NCBI GenBank assembly: GCA_035911135.1
Contig: JAMHWD010000040.1
Span: 27,273 to 91,272, forward strand
From: JAMHWD01 sp035911135
GTDB lineage: Bacteria > Pseudomonadota > Alphaproteobacteria > Micavibrionales > Micavibrionaceae
DNA: 64,000 nucleotides
Direction of reading: 5' to 3'
Shown: piece by piece, positions 47,699 to 60,338 of the stretch
Layout of the letters: every line of letters starts with the position of its first letter
Numbering within the stretch: position 1 is the stretch's first letter
Notes under the pieces: model-generated
The model's input: only the letters and a program-made list of their open reading frames with translations
What the model was told of the DNA's origin: nothing
The model's database searches: none
Program-made: the position numbers and the translations under genes

Positions 47699-48532
47699 AT
47701 GCTCAGCTACCAACATATCTATCACGCAGGCAACAAAGCCGACATCCACAAGCATCTTTGGCTGATGGCGGTTTTGGGCTATTTGACGCAGAAAGACAAA
47801 CCCTTTTGCTGGATCGACACTCATGCAGGGCGCGGGGTTTATGATTTATCCGCCCCGGAAGCCCAGAAACTGGGCGAATATAAAGACGGGTATCAGGAAT
47901 TTGCCGCCCGCTTTCCGCAAGGACAAGATGTGCCGCTGCTGATTCACGCCTATCTCGATCTGGTGAGCGGATTTAATCAACGCAATGCGCCCCTGCATTA
48001 TTACCCCGGATCTGCCATGATTGCCGCAAAATTGCTGCGCCCCATTGACCGGCTGGAGGCATTCGAGCGCCACAAGGGCGAATTCCCGCATCTGCAAAAT
48101 TCATTGACAGCACATGACAATGCACGGGCCCATTTTGCGGATGGGTATGAGGGATTAAAATCCCTCCTCCCGCCGCAGGAGCGCCGAGGCGGCATTTTGA
48201 TCGACCCCAGTTTTGAAATCAAGACCGAATACGAGGATTGCGCGCACGCCGTTCTCGCCGCCCATAAAAAATGGACACAAGGCGTTTATATGATCTGGTA
48301 TCCCATCCTCAAGGCCGGCAATCATAAAATTCTGACGAATTTTCTCGAAGATGGCATTGCACGAAAAGAGCCCGATGATCTGGTCATCGATGAATGGATT
48401 TTTCAGGACAATACGCTGCAAGCCAAGGGCCTACTAGGTAGCGGTATGGCCATTATCAATGCGCCTTATGGGTGTGCGGCAACGTTGGATGAGATTAAAG
48501 GCATGTTGCGCCAAAAGAGCAGCCAACAATAA
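47699..48532 (+). CDS. rlmJ: 23S rRNA (adenine2030-N6)-methyltransferase RlmJ
   Basis: The 277-residue product matches RlmJ: MLSYQHIYHAGNKADIHKHL at the start, then YLTQKDKPFCWIDTHAGRGV, the SAM region with YDLSAPEAQKLGEYKDG, and the catalytic box RGGILIDPSFEIKTEYED (D/N-PP-F/Y type as DPSF). The enzyme methylates A2030 of 23S rRNA. It overlaps the convergent small membrane gene by 38 bases. Length is normal. Confidence 0.95.
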   Translation: MLSYQHIYHAGNKADIHKHLWLMAVLGYLTQKDKPFCWIDTHAGRGVYDLSAPEAQKLGEYKDGYQEFAARFPQGQDVPLLIHAYLDLVSGFNQRNAPLHYYPGSAMIAAKLLRPIDRLEAFERHKGEFPHLQNSLTAHDNARAHFADGYEGLKSLLPPQERRGGILIDPSFEIKTEYEDCAHAVLAAHKKWTQGVYMIWYPILKAGNHKILTNFLEDGIARKEPDDLVIDEWIFQDNTLQAKGLLGSGMAIINAPYGCAATLDEIKGMLRQKSSQQ

Positions 48533-48854
48533 GTATAAGAAACCAATAAAAGGGAGCCGTGATAAGCATAATAATAAAATTTACGATGATAGCGAGCCAG
48601 CTCAGGCGTAATGAACATAAAATGTATAAAGCTGGACCATAACTCAAGATAAATACTATCAAGATTTTTACAAAAACCCCTGTCCGGCGCAACCAATTAC
48701 CCAGATCTTGAATAAATTCTAATCGCAATTCTCCAAATATAAATTCACCAGCCAAAATAATAATTAAATAAAATAGCAGCGCTGATAGATGCAAAAGAAA
48801 AAAGAATAGAGCTTTTCTTTTTTCATAAAATAACTCTATTTTTCTAGGGATCAT
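48495..48854 (-). CDS. Small membrane protein, unknown (119 aa)
   Basis: The 119-residue product has three hydrophobic segments: LFFFLLHLSALLFYLIIILA, then VFVKILIVFILSYGPALYIL and LAIIVNFIIMLITAPFYWFL. The N-terminus is basic (MIPRKIELFYEKRKALF). It ends inside the 3' end of rlmJ. It is probably an inner-membrane protein, but no family is recognised. Base composition is more AT-rich than its neighbours, which may indicate a recent arrival. It is kept at moderate confidence because the frame is open and the topology is coherent. Confidence 0.55.
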   Translation of the reverse strand: MIPRKIELFYEKRKALFFFLLHLSALLFYLIIILAGEFIFGELRLEFIQDLGNWLRRTGVFVKILIVFILSYGPALYILCSLRLSWLAIIVNFIIMLITAPFYWFLILIVGCSFGATCL

Positions 48855-48902
48855 AAGTTTATTCCTTATTGGAATTTAAATATTAGATTATTTAACAGCA
48901 AT

Positions 48903-48930
48903 AAAAAACCGCCCTGACAAAGGGGCGGCT
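48903..48930 (-). terminator. rRNA operon terminator
   Basis: On the minus strand CCGCCC and GGGCGG form a 6-bp stem with an 8-base loop followed by TTTTTTAT, about 60 bases after 5S rRNA. It ends the rRNA operon. Confidence 0.8.
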
Positions 48931-48991
48931 TGTTTTTAGAACATTTGTAAATCAGGTCTGAAAAGTTTTATCAAACAAATGAGCTTAAAAG

Positions 48992-49107
48992 ATCTGGCAG
49001 CGTATTACTCTCCCATGCCTTAAGACATAGTACCATCATCGCTAAGAGGTTTCACGGCCGAGTTCGGAATGGGATCGGGTGTTTCACTCTCGCTATAACC
49101 ACCAGAT
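48992..49107 (-). rRNA. rrf: 5S rRNA
   Basis: The minus strand reads CTGGTGGTTATAGCGAGAGT at the 5' side and ends with TAATACGCTGCCAGATC. The two ends pair to form helix I and the expected length of about 116 nt is seen. It follows 23S rRNA by about 140 bases. Confidence 0.95.
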
Positions 49108-49249
49108 CATTTGAACTCATTTGTTTAGTGTAAGAATTTCCAATGTCATTTAACAAAACCTGAACTTTTAATCATCAACCACATGACAGCGAACTTACCG
49201 CTGCGCGTGAATAACGGCCTTTTGTAAAACCCGTTACGTAATTTAAATT

Positions 49250-52045
<2,796 letters not shown>

Positions 52046-52317
52046 AATCACGCGCAGGGATAAATCCGCTGCATCGTGTTTGATGATTTCGTTCTTTCAA
52101 GAAATTGAAAAACTTGAAAGAACAGTTCTCAGTTTTGTTAGACATTGGACATCATGTATCGCCTACAAAACGATACATGATATTTATCATATTGATGTTC
52201 ATTCATATAAAATGAAGAACACCCTATGATGTCTTTTCAAACCTATTTACGATGTACAAGAATTGAGAAACTTACATTTCTCATCGAAAGCCTCCAGCAG
52301 AGGATTTCAAAGAAAAA

Positions 52318-52393
52318 TGGTGGACCTTAGCGGGATCGAACCGCTGACCTCCTGAATGCAAATCAGGCGCTCTCCCAGCTGAGCTAAAGGCCC
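52318..52393 (-). tRNA. tRNA-Ala (UGC)
   Basis: The 76-nt cloverleaf has encoded CCA, GGGCCTTTAGCTCAGC at the 5' end, and anticodon TGC in CTGATTTGCAAATCAGG. It is the downstream tRNA of the 16S-23S spacer. Confidence 0.97.
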
Positions 52394-52493
52394 TTTTTAA
52401 TCCTAAGAACGACGAACTTCCGACGTTTTGGCATCCAGAGCAGCCGACCGGCTGCCGTGGCAAGTGCCACGCTCTTTAATTGAAAGAGCAAAA

Positions 52494-52570
52494 TGGTGGG
52501 CCTGGCAAGACTTGAACTTGCGACCCCACCGTTATCAACGGTGTGCTCTAACCAACTGAGCTACAAGCCC
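52494..52570 (-). tRNA. tRNA-Ile (GAU)
   Basis: The 77-nt cloverleaf has encoded CCA, GGGCTTGTAGCTCAGTTG at the 5' end, and anticodon GAT in ACCGTTGATAACGGT. It is the upstream tRNA of the 16S-23S spacer. A boxA-like TGCTCTTTCA follows at 52481-52490 (minus strand), the usual antitermination site. Confidence 0.97.
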
Positions 52571-52666
52571 CCGGTAAAATCCAGCGGATCTCTTAATTGT
52601 TCAGGGAAGAAGCAATATGCGGGCAACAATGCCTGTCGGATAAACCGAAAGATGCACCAAATACAA

Positions 52667-54152
<1,486 letters not shown>

Positions 54153-54617
54153 TTCAATCCATCGACTACTCAAAAAAAGAATTTTTGGTTCGAAGTATAT
54201 AATATTTCGAAACTGCTTGCTTGCTTTACACCATGATTTGCGGCCGAAACCACAAATCACTGTATTTTTGTTTTGTGCGTCATGAAAGACATACGCAAAA
54301 CCTGATCAATTAAGACCAGGCAAGACAGCTTCATTTGTTTGTGTATTCAATACACTTTGCCCGCTAGGCGGACACAAACATTGCTGCCTGCGTATTCCTT
54401 CTTCCCATTTTCACGATGTTCAAGAACCGAAGCAATGAAGGGCGAACCCTTCATGCCAAAACCCATATTTCTACAGGCTCACAATTTAGTGAAGACTCTA
54501 ACCATATCAAGATATGGCCGGAGCCGTCAATACCAATATTCAAATCTTTGGAGATTTCAATACCGATCCGCTTGTTGTCCCCAGAAAGTTCCGAGTTGTT
54601 CGTGCGGTGTGGAGGGG

Positions 54618-54646
54618 GTTATACATCGACCCCATGGGGCTGTCAA
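54618..54646 (-). promoter_or_regulatory. rRNA operon promoter (sigma70)
   Basis: On the minus strand TTGACA at 54646-54641 and TATAAC at 54623-54618 are separated by 17 bases, a near-perfect sigma70 pair, followed by a C-rich start region. The rRNA leader then runs to about 54152. The gap 54153-54729 has no gene; the plus-strand promoter of the sterol-desaturase gene must lie in its right end. Confidence 0.85.
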
Positions 54647-54729
54647 ACATCTTTTTCATTTTTTTTACAATTTTTTAAAGATTTTTTTCATCCGTTCTGC
54701 GAAAATATAAAAAGACAAGGATTTCCAAC

Positions 54730-55806
54730 ATGTTCCGCAAGGTTCAAGAAACGATGATACCTTTCATTTCCCGTCACATTTCTTTGACAGCTGGATTTTT
54801 AGCGATGGGGCTGGCGCTTTATTTGCTCTTAAGCGAATACGGCGCGCGGATGTTCTGGCCGAATATGCTCTGTGCCGGCGCCATCGCCATTATGGTCTAT
54901 TATTATCAAATGCGCCGCGGCGGCCTGCCGGCAGACACGAAGCTGATATCCTATGTCCTGCCCCGACATATATGGCTGCACCGCTCCGCCATGCAGGATT
55001 ACTGGATCGTCCTGATCAATTATGTCCTGATCCTCACGATCTTGCCTGTAATCTCCCTGCACGAGGACACACTTAAAGGCTGGGCAGGCGGGGTATTGGA
55101 TTGGCTGGCGCTGGAGCCCGCTCAGCAAGAAGCTGGCTGGCTGATCATCTCCTTCTATACGCTGGCGGCATTTTTACTCTCGGATCTGGGCTATTACTGG
55201 GCGCACCGCCTGATGCACCGCTTTCCGCTGCTTTGGGAGTTTCACAAGCTCCATCACTCCGCCGAGGTCTTAACCCCCGTTACACTGCATAGGGCGCATC
55301 CCGTGGATATATGGCTCAGCGTTCTGGGCCGCACCATACCGCTGGGGATCACCAGCGGCATATTCTTTTATTTCTACCCCACCATGCAGGGCGCTTATAC
55401 GATTGCCGGGGTCAATGCCGGGATATTCTTCTTCCATATCATCACGGGCAACCTGAACCATTCCTATGTCTGGCTGCCTTATGGCCGGGTGATCGAGCAT
55501 ATTTTCCTCTCCCCCGCCCAGCATCACATCCATCACAGCACCAACCCCATGCATTTTGACAAGAATTTCGGGTCCTGCTGGGCGGTATGGGACTGGCTTT
55601 TTGGCTCGCTTTATATTGTTGAGAAAAAAGAAGACATCGTTTTTGGCCTTACGCCTGAGGAAATGGCTCGCTATCCGGGACTTTCCGAGCATTACATCAT
55701 GCCATTTGTCGATTTCGGCGCAGGATTTAAAAAGAAAATCGCAGCATTACGCTCCGGAAAATCCGGAGCGGAATCAAACCCGCCCGACATTATGCCCGCA
55801 GAATAG
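54730..55806 (+). CDS. Sterol desaturase / fatty-acid hydroxylase family membrane protein
   Basis: The 358-residue product has four to five hydrophobic segments and the eight-His di-iron pattern of the family: YYWAHRLMHRFPLLWEFHKL followed by HHSAEVL, then NLNHSYV, and PAQHHIHHST. It oxygenates or desaturates a lipid chain in the inner membrane, such as an ornithine lipid, a hopanoid or a sterol-like lipid. The substrate cannot be told from sequence. The N-terminal helix (MIPFISRHISLTAGFLAMGL) may follow a second start (54766). It is separate from the following transporter gene. Confidence 0.9.
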   Translation: MFRKVQETMIPFISRHISLTAGFLAMGLALYLLLSEYGARMFWPNMLCAGAIAIMVYYYQMRRGGLPADTKLISYVLPRHIWLHRSAMQDYWIVLINYVLILTILPVISLHEDTLKGWAGGVLDWLALEPAQQEAGWLIISFYTLAAFLLSDLGYYWAHRLMHRFPLLWEFHKLHHSAEVLTPVTLHRAHPVDIWLSVLGRTIPLGITSGIFFYFYPTMQGAYTIAGVNAGIFFFHIITGNLNHSYVWLPYGRVIEHIFLSPAQHHIHHSTNPMHFDKNFGSCWAVWDWLFGSLYIVEKKEDIVFGLTPEEMARYPGLSEHYIMPFVDFGAGFKKKIAALRSGKSGAESNPPDIMPAE

Positions 55807-55926
55807 GCGCATAAATTACTTGTTTATTTCAATACGTTATGCGATTATCAGAACTACCACGGGGAACCTTATAGCCAAAGGTGCCTCATTTCCGGAACGT
55901 TAGTATTACTTCATCTGATCGCCGCC

Positions 55927-57558
55927 GTGTGTCTCCTGCTATGGGGCACGCGCATGGTTCAAAAATCGACCAGCCGCCTTTTGGGCGCGAATTTGCGCAT
56001 GGTTTTGCAAAAATGCACAACCAACCGCTTTACATCGTTTCTGAGCGGGATTGTTGTTACATTTTTCCTGCAGAGCTCTACAGCCACAATTCTGCTGAGT
56101 TCCTCCTTCGCTAAAAACAATTATCTGACCCTGCCCATGGCGCTGGCGATTGTGATCGGGGCCGATCTCAGCACAACGCTTATTGCCCAGATCCTGACAT
56201 TCGACCTGTCCTGGCTATCGCCTGCCTTCATGATTATCGGTCATATCCTGCATTCCAATTTCAGTGACCGCGGTTACCTGAAACGTTTGGCTGCGATATT
56301 TATTGGCCTCTCGCTGATGCTGCTCTCGCTGGCGATGATCCGGGAATCCATGCAGCCGCTCGTTCATTCCGAGACTCTGCCCTATATTCTAAAACCCCTG
56401 CAATACGACCCTATTCTAGCGCTGCTGATCGGGGCATTTATTACATGGCTGATGCATTCCAGCCTTGCCGCCGTCCTTCTATTCTCATCCATCGCCCTGT
56501 CCGGCGCGGTCCCGCTGGAACTGGGACTATACCTCATTCTGGGCGCCAATCTGGGCGGCGCCTTCATTGCTTTCATTTTAATGATACAAGATGTGCCGGC
56601 AGCACGGCGTATCCCGCTGGGCAATTTGATGATGCGTCTGGCTACTGTGGCAATTGTCTTTTTCCTGATCAATGATATCAGCGCCTATCTCAAAACATTT
56701 GGCGATGATCCTGCGCGTATGCTGGTTCATTTTCATACAGGGTTTAATCTTTTTCTGGCGATCCTATTCCTGCCGCTGGTTCGGCCCGTTGCAAAGCTTT
56801 GCAAAAAGATATTCCCGGACAACGCCGCCAAGACAGAGCCCGGAGCCCCGATGTTTCTGGATGAAAAAGCGCTTGATACGCCTGTTATCGCGCTTGCCGG
56901 CGCGGCGCGGGAAACCTTGCGGATGGCCGAGCATGTCGAGACGATGCTGCTCAAGACCATATCAACTTTCAAGCACAACGATACAACGCTGATTGATTCC
57001 ATTCGCCGCGAGGATGATGTTGTCGATAAAATATATGAGAACATAAAATTCTTTATCGCCAAACTATCGCGCGAGGCACTTGATACCGGCGAAGCTGACC
57101 GCTGCATGCAGATCATCACCTTCTCGACCAATCTTGAATATGCCGGCGATATCATCGAAAAGAATTTGATGGATCTGGCGCAAAAGAAAACCAAAAAGAA
57201 CGAACATTTCTCGCCCGAAGGCATGGCTGAAATCGAGAACTTCCATAAGATCGTGCTGGAGAATATGCAGCTGGCCCAGAATATCTTCATGCTGCAAGAC
57301 CCCGAACTGGCACGCAGCCTTGTCCAGAAAAAGCAGAATGTGCGCGATGCCGTCCAAAAAAGCTCGGATCAGCATTTCCAGCGCCTGAGCGAAGGGAAAG
57401 TCAGCAGCATCGCCACCAGCGCGCTTCATCTAGATATCATACGCGACTACAGACGTATCAATACCTATATGACGGCTGTTGCCTATTCCATTCTTGATAA
57501 GAAAAACCCAGCCATGCCAAGCGAAGATCGCGCAATCATGCAGGAAAGCCCCGCCTGA
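55927..57558 (+). CDS. Na/Pi cotransporter family protein with PhoU-like C-terminus
   Basis: The 543-residue product contains the duplicated Na/Pi core with QSSTATILLSSSFAKNNYLT, and WLMHSSLAAVLLFSSIALSG in the second half. It has about eight membrane helices. The C-terminal about 200 residues are PhoU-like helices (KALDTPVIALAGAARETLRM, then EVETML- and DDVVDKIYENIKFF-type). It imports phosphate or regulates it. Conserved-looking sequence (LVLLHLIAAV) precedes the GTG start used here by nine codons, so the true start may be a rare codon further upstream. The following gene is 108 bases away. Confidence 0.88.
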   Translation: MCLLLWGTRMVQKSTSRLLGANLRMVLQKCTTNRFTSFLSGIVVTFFLQSSTATILLSSSFAKNNYLTLPMALAIVIGADLSTTLIAQILTFDLSWLSPAFMIIGHILHSNFSDRGYLKRLAAIFIGLSLMLLSLAMIRESMQPLVHSETLPYILKPLQYDPILALLIGAFITWLMHSSLAAVLLFSSIALSGAVPLELGLYLILGANLGGAFIAFILMIQDVPAARRIPLGNLMMRLATVAIVFFLINDISAYLKTFGDDPARMLVHFHTGFNLFLAILFLPLVRPVAKLCKKIFPDNAAKTEPGAPMFLDEKALDTPVIALAGAARETLRMAEHVETMLLKTISTFKHNDTTLIDSIRREDDVVDKIYENIKFFIAKLSREALDTGEADRCMQIITFSTNLEYAGDIIEKNLMDLAQKKTKKNEHFSPEGMAEIENFHKIVLENMQLAQNIFMLQDPELARSLVQKKQNVRDAVQKSSDQHFQRLSEGKVSSIATSALHLDIIRDYRRINTYMTAVAYSILDKKNPAMPSEDRAIMQESPA

Positions 57559-57665
57559 AATTATACGTTGATATATAAATCTATCTACAATTTTGCGGTT
57601 ATGAGGGATCATCACATTCGCATATGATGGTGTGGAACTGATTCTTTGAATATTTATTATCACCG

Positions 57666-60329
57666 ATGCCAAACCGTATTCTCGGAACCTTAGCACTGGT
57701 CGTTTTTGTTGTTTGTGCGGGCGCAGGCCTGGCGCAGGAGCGCTACTATTATTCCCAGCAAGCCGCATGGCAGAATTCCGATCGCCATGACACGCAAGAG
57801 GAATATGCCGTCTCGCCGCGCCCACGCCCTGAAAATATCATTGAACCGCGCGAAGAATATCCGGATGACACATACGCATCCCCCAGAAACACCGCCCCAA
57901 AACCCTCACAGCAAGCCCGTCCTATCGCATCCGCGCTGGAAGCGCTCTATGCAGGCCGCATCGTCGATCCGCTGGAGCAATTTGGCTATGATCTTTTCGG
58001 CGTGCCGGGCAGCGATACGCAGCAAATCCTGGCGCAGGCCGCCGGACAGGCTTATGCCTTGCCATCAGGCGCGGTGCAGGATGATTTTATTCTTAATATC
58101 GGCGATGAGGTGGAAATCGTTTTCTCCGGCCAGCGCACTGACCGCGGCCTGCATCAGATCAATAGCCAAGGCCTCTTGCTGCTGAAAGATTTCCCGCCCA
58201 TCCCCGCCGCCGGGCGCAGCATGGGACAGGTCCGCATCTCGCTGGAGGCAGCAGCCAAGAATCTGCATAACACACAAGCCTATATCGCCCTCTCCTCCGT
58301 TCGCCAGATTGGCGTTCTGGTCGTGGGTCATGTTAAAAAGCCGGGGCGCAAGAACCTAACCGTCTTTCATACAATTCTTGATGCGCTGATGGAAAGCGGC
58401 GGCATCGATAAAACCGGCTCGCTCCGCCAAGTCAAATTGATCCGAGATGGCCGAACCACCATCATCGACATTTATGATCTGCTGATGTACGGGGCAGCCA
58501 ATATTGATATGCAGCTTCATGATGGCGACCGGATTATTATTCCGCCCATTGGCCCCAGCATTGCCATCGCCGGCGAAGTCAAACGCCCGGGCATATACGA
58601 GATCAGACCGCGCATGAATGGCATGCGCTTCAACCCGCAAGCCGCCAGCGAAAAACTTTCCCTGAATGATATGCTGGAACTGGCCGGCGGGGTTCTCAGC
58701 CCCGGCGACACACGCTTTATCAAACTGGATATCGGCGAGAACAGCCGCGAGAATACGCAAGACATCAAGGATGCTTTTGCGCCTGAATTTGGCGACGGGG
58801 CGATACTGATCGTGGCCAAGGGAAAAGAAAAGCGCGCCGACACCGTAGAACTAGGCGGACACACCCGCAAACCCGGCATCTACGCTCTGGATGATGTACC
58901 CACGCTGGGAAAATTGCTGCCTGATGAGGCGACACTGGGCGAGGATATCTATCCCCTGATCGGCGTGATCGAGCGCTGGAACAAGGAGCAGCTGGCACAT
59001 GTTCTGATTGCTTTTCCTTTACGGCTTGTCATCACCGGCGATTTCGACCGAAAACTGGAAGATGGTGATGTAATCCACCTGTTTTCACGCGAGCAGATTG
59101 AAAATCTGGATGAGACCGCAAACGCATCCCATGAAAATGAAGATGATCAAGCCCGCCCCTCCAGAAAGAAAAAATCCGGCCTGATCATGGCCTCTTACGG
59201 CAATGATCAGTATGAACAAGGTTCCGCTTATGGACAGGCAAGCGGCGAAGAATACCCGGAACTTGACGATCCCATCATGATTTCATTCCTGCGCGAACGT
59301 GCGGCCTTTGTGCGCGGCGCGGTTCGCAAACCCGGTCCCTATCCTGTGGCGGATGGCGTAACGCTGGACAGCGTTCTGGCGGCATCGGGCGGGCTGGCGC
59401 TGGAGGCTGATACATCCAATATCGAAGTCACCTCCGCGCATGCCGGCGAAGGGATCAAGGAAGGAAAGCCAACCGGCACGCGCCGCCAGCGGATCAATCT
59501 CAAGGATACAAACCCTGAAGACATTCTGGTTACGGCTGGCGATTCAATCCGCGTTAATCAGAAATTTGAAAAAATCACAGACAAAAGCGTCATGATTTCC
59601 GGCGAGGTTGTTAATCCGGGGCGCTATGATCTGGTGGCAGGCGACAAGGTTTCAGACCTTCTGGCGCGCGCAGGTGGCCTCACCCAGCAAGCCTATCCGG
59701 AAGGATCAATCTTCAGCCGCCTGTCCGAACGCAAGGCCGAAGAAAGCCGTTTCCGTGCCGCCGCCCGCGATCTTGAACGCTCGCTTGCCGTGGCGATCGA
59801 GCGCGATGATGACAAGGCCCCAGACACACAACAGATTTCACTGGCGCGCGGGCTGGCTTCGGAGCTGCGCGAGGTCGAGGCCGTCGGGCGCATTACCGTT
59901 GAAACAGACCCCGGCATTCTGGCCGCCCAGCCTGATCTGGATATGCTGCTGGAGACCGGAGATCACATCTTCGTGCCCAAACGCCCTCTGACGGTGCGCG
60001 TGAGCGGCGAGATATTATCGCCCGCCAGCCTGCAATTCCGCGAGAACAAAAAGCCACTGGAATATATCCAGCAAGCCGGCGGCTTTACCTTCCATGCCGA
60101 TACGGATCGCACCTTTGTGCTCTACCCCGATGGCAGCGCCCAACCCTTGCAGGTCAGCAGCTGGAACAGCAAACCCATCTTTATCCCGCCAGGATCAACA
60201 ATCGTTGTGCCCCGCGATCCTAAACCTTTTGATTTCATTGAAAGTGCCAAGGACATCAGCCAGATATTAAGCAATCTGGCAATCACCGCCATCTTCCTTG
60301 ATGATGTGCGGGATGATGATAATGAATAG
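57666..60329 (+). CDS. Polysaccharide export protein with several SLBB domains (887 aa)
   Basis: A signal peptide (LGTLALVVFVVCAGAGLAQE) and a Pro/Glu/Tyr-rich stretch precede a Poly_export domain (DFILNIGDEVEIVFSGQRTD). At least six SLBB-type units follow, each with a G-x-V-x-x-P-G start: GHVKKPGRK, GEVKRPGIYEIRP, GHTRKPGIYAL, GAVRKPGPYPVADGVTLDS, GEVVNPGRYDLVAGDKVSDL and GEILSPASLQFREN. It resembles Wza but is over twice as long. It should form the outer-membrane exit or periplasmic part of a capsule or exopolysaccharide channel. The near C-terminal hydrophobic stretch may be a membrane anchor. Confidence 0.9.
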   Translation: MPNRILGTLALVVFVVCAGAGLAQERYYYSQQAAWQNSDRHDTQEEYAVSPRPRPENIIEPREEYPDDTYASPRNTAPKPSQQARPIASALEALYAGRIVDPLEQFGYDLFGVPGSDTQQILAQAAGQAYALPSGAVQDDFILNIGDEVEIVFSGQRTDRGLHQINSQGLLLLKDFPPIPAAGRSMGQVRISLEAAAKNLHNTQAYIALSSVRQIGVLVVGHVKKPGRKNLTVFHTILDALMESGGIDKTGSLRQVKLIRDGRTTIIDIYDLLMYGAANIDMQLHDGDRIIIPPIGPSIAIAGEVKRPGIYEIRPRMNGMRFNPQAASEKLSLNDMLELAGGVLSPGDTRFIKLDIGENSRENTQDIKDAFAPEFGDGAILIVAKGKEKRADTVELGGHTRKPGIYALDDVPTLGKLLPDEATLGEDIYPLIGVIERWNKEQLAHVLIAFPLRLVITGDFDRKLEDGDVIHLFSREQIENLDETANASHENEDDQARPSRKKKSGLIMASYGNDQYEQGSAYGQASGEEYPELDDPIMISFLRERAAFVRGAVRKPGPYPVADGVTLDSVLAASGGLALEADTSNIEVTSAHAGEGIKEGKPTGTRRQRINLKDTNPEDILVTAGDSIRVNQKFEKITDKSVMISGEVVNPGRYDLVAGDKVSDLLARAGGLTQQAYPEGSIFSRLSERKAEESRFRAAARDLERSLAVAIERDDDKAPDTQQISLARGLASELREVEAVGRITVETDPGILAAQPDLDMLLETGDHIFVPKRPLTVRVSGEILSPASLQFRENKKPLEYIQQAGGFTFHADTDRTFVLYPDGSAQPLQVSSWNSKPIFIPPGSTIVVPRDPKPFDFIESAKDISQILSNLAITAIFLDDVRDDDNE

Positions 60330-60338
60330 ATTATCAGA

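Noticed and set aside
52281..52463. Sixty-codon frame across tRNA-Ala
   Set aside because: It includes the tRNA sequence and is in the rRNA spacer; a chance frame.
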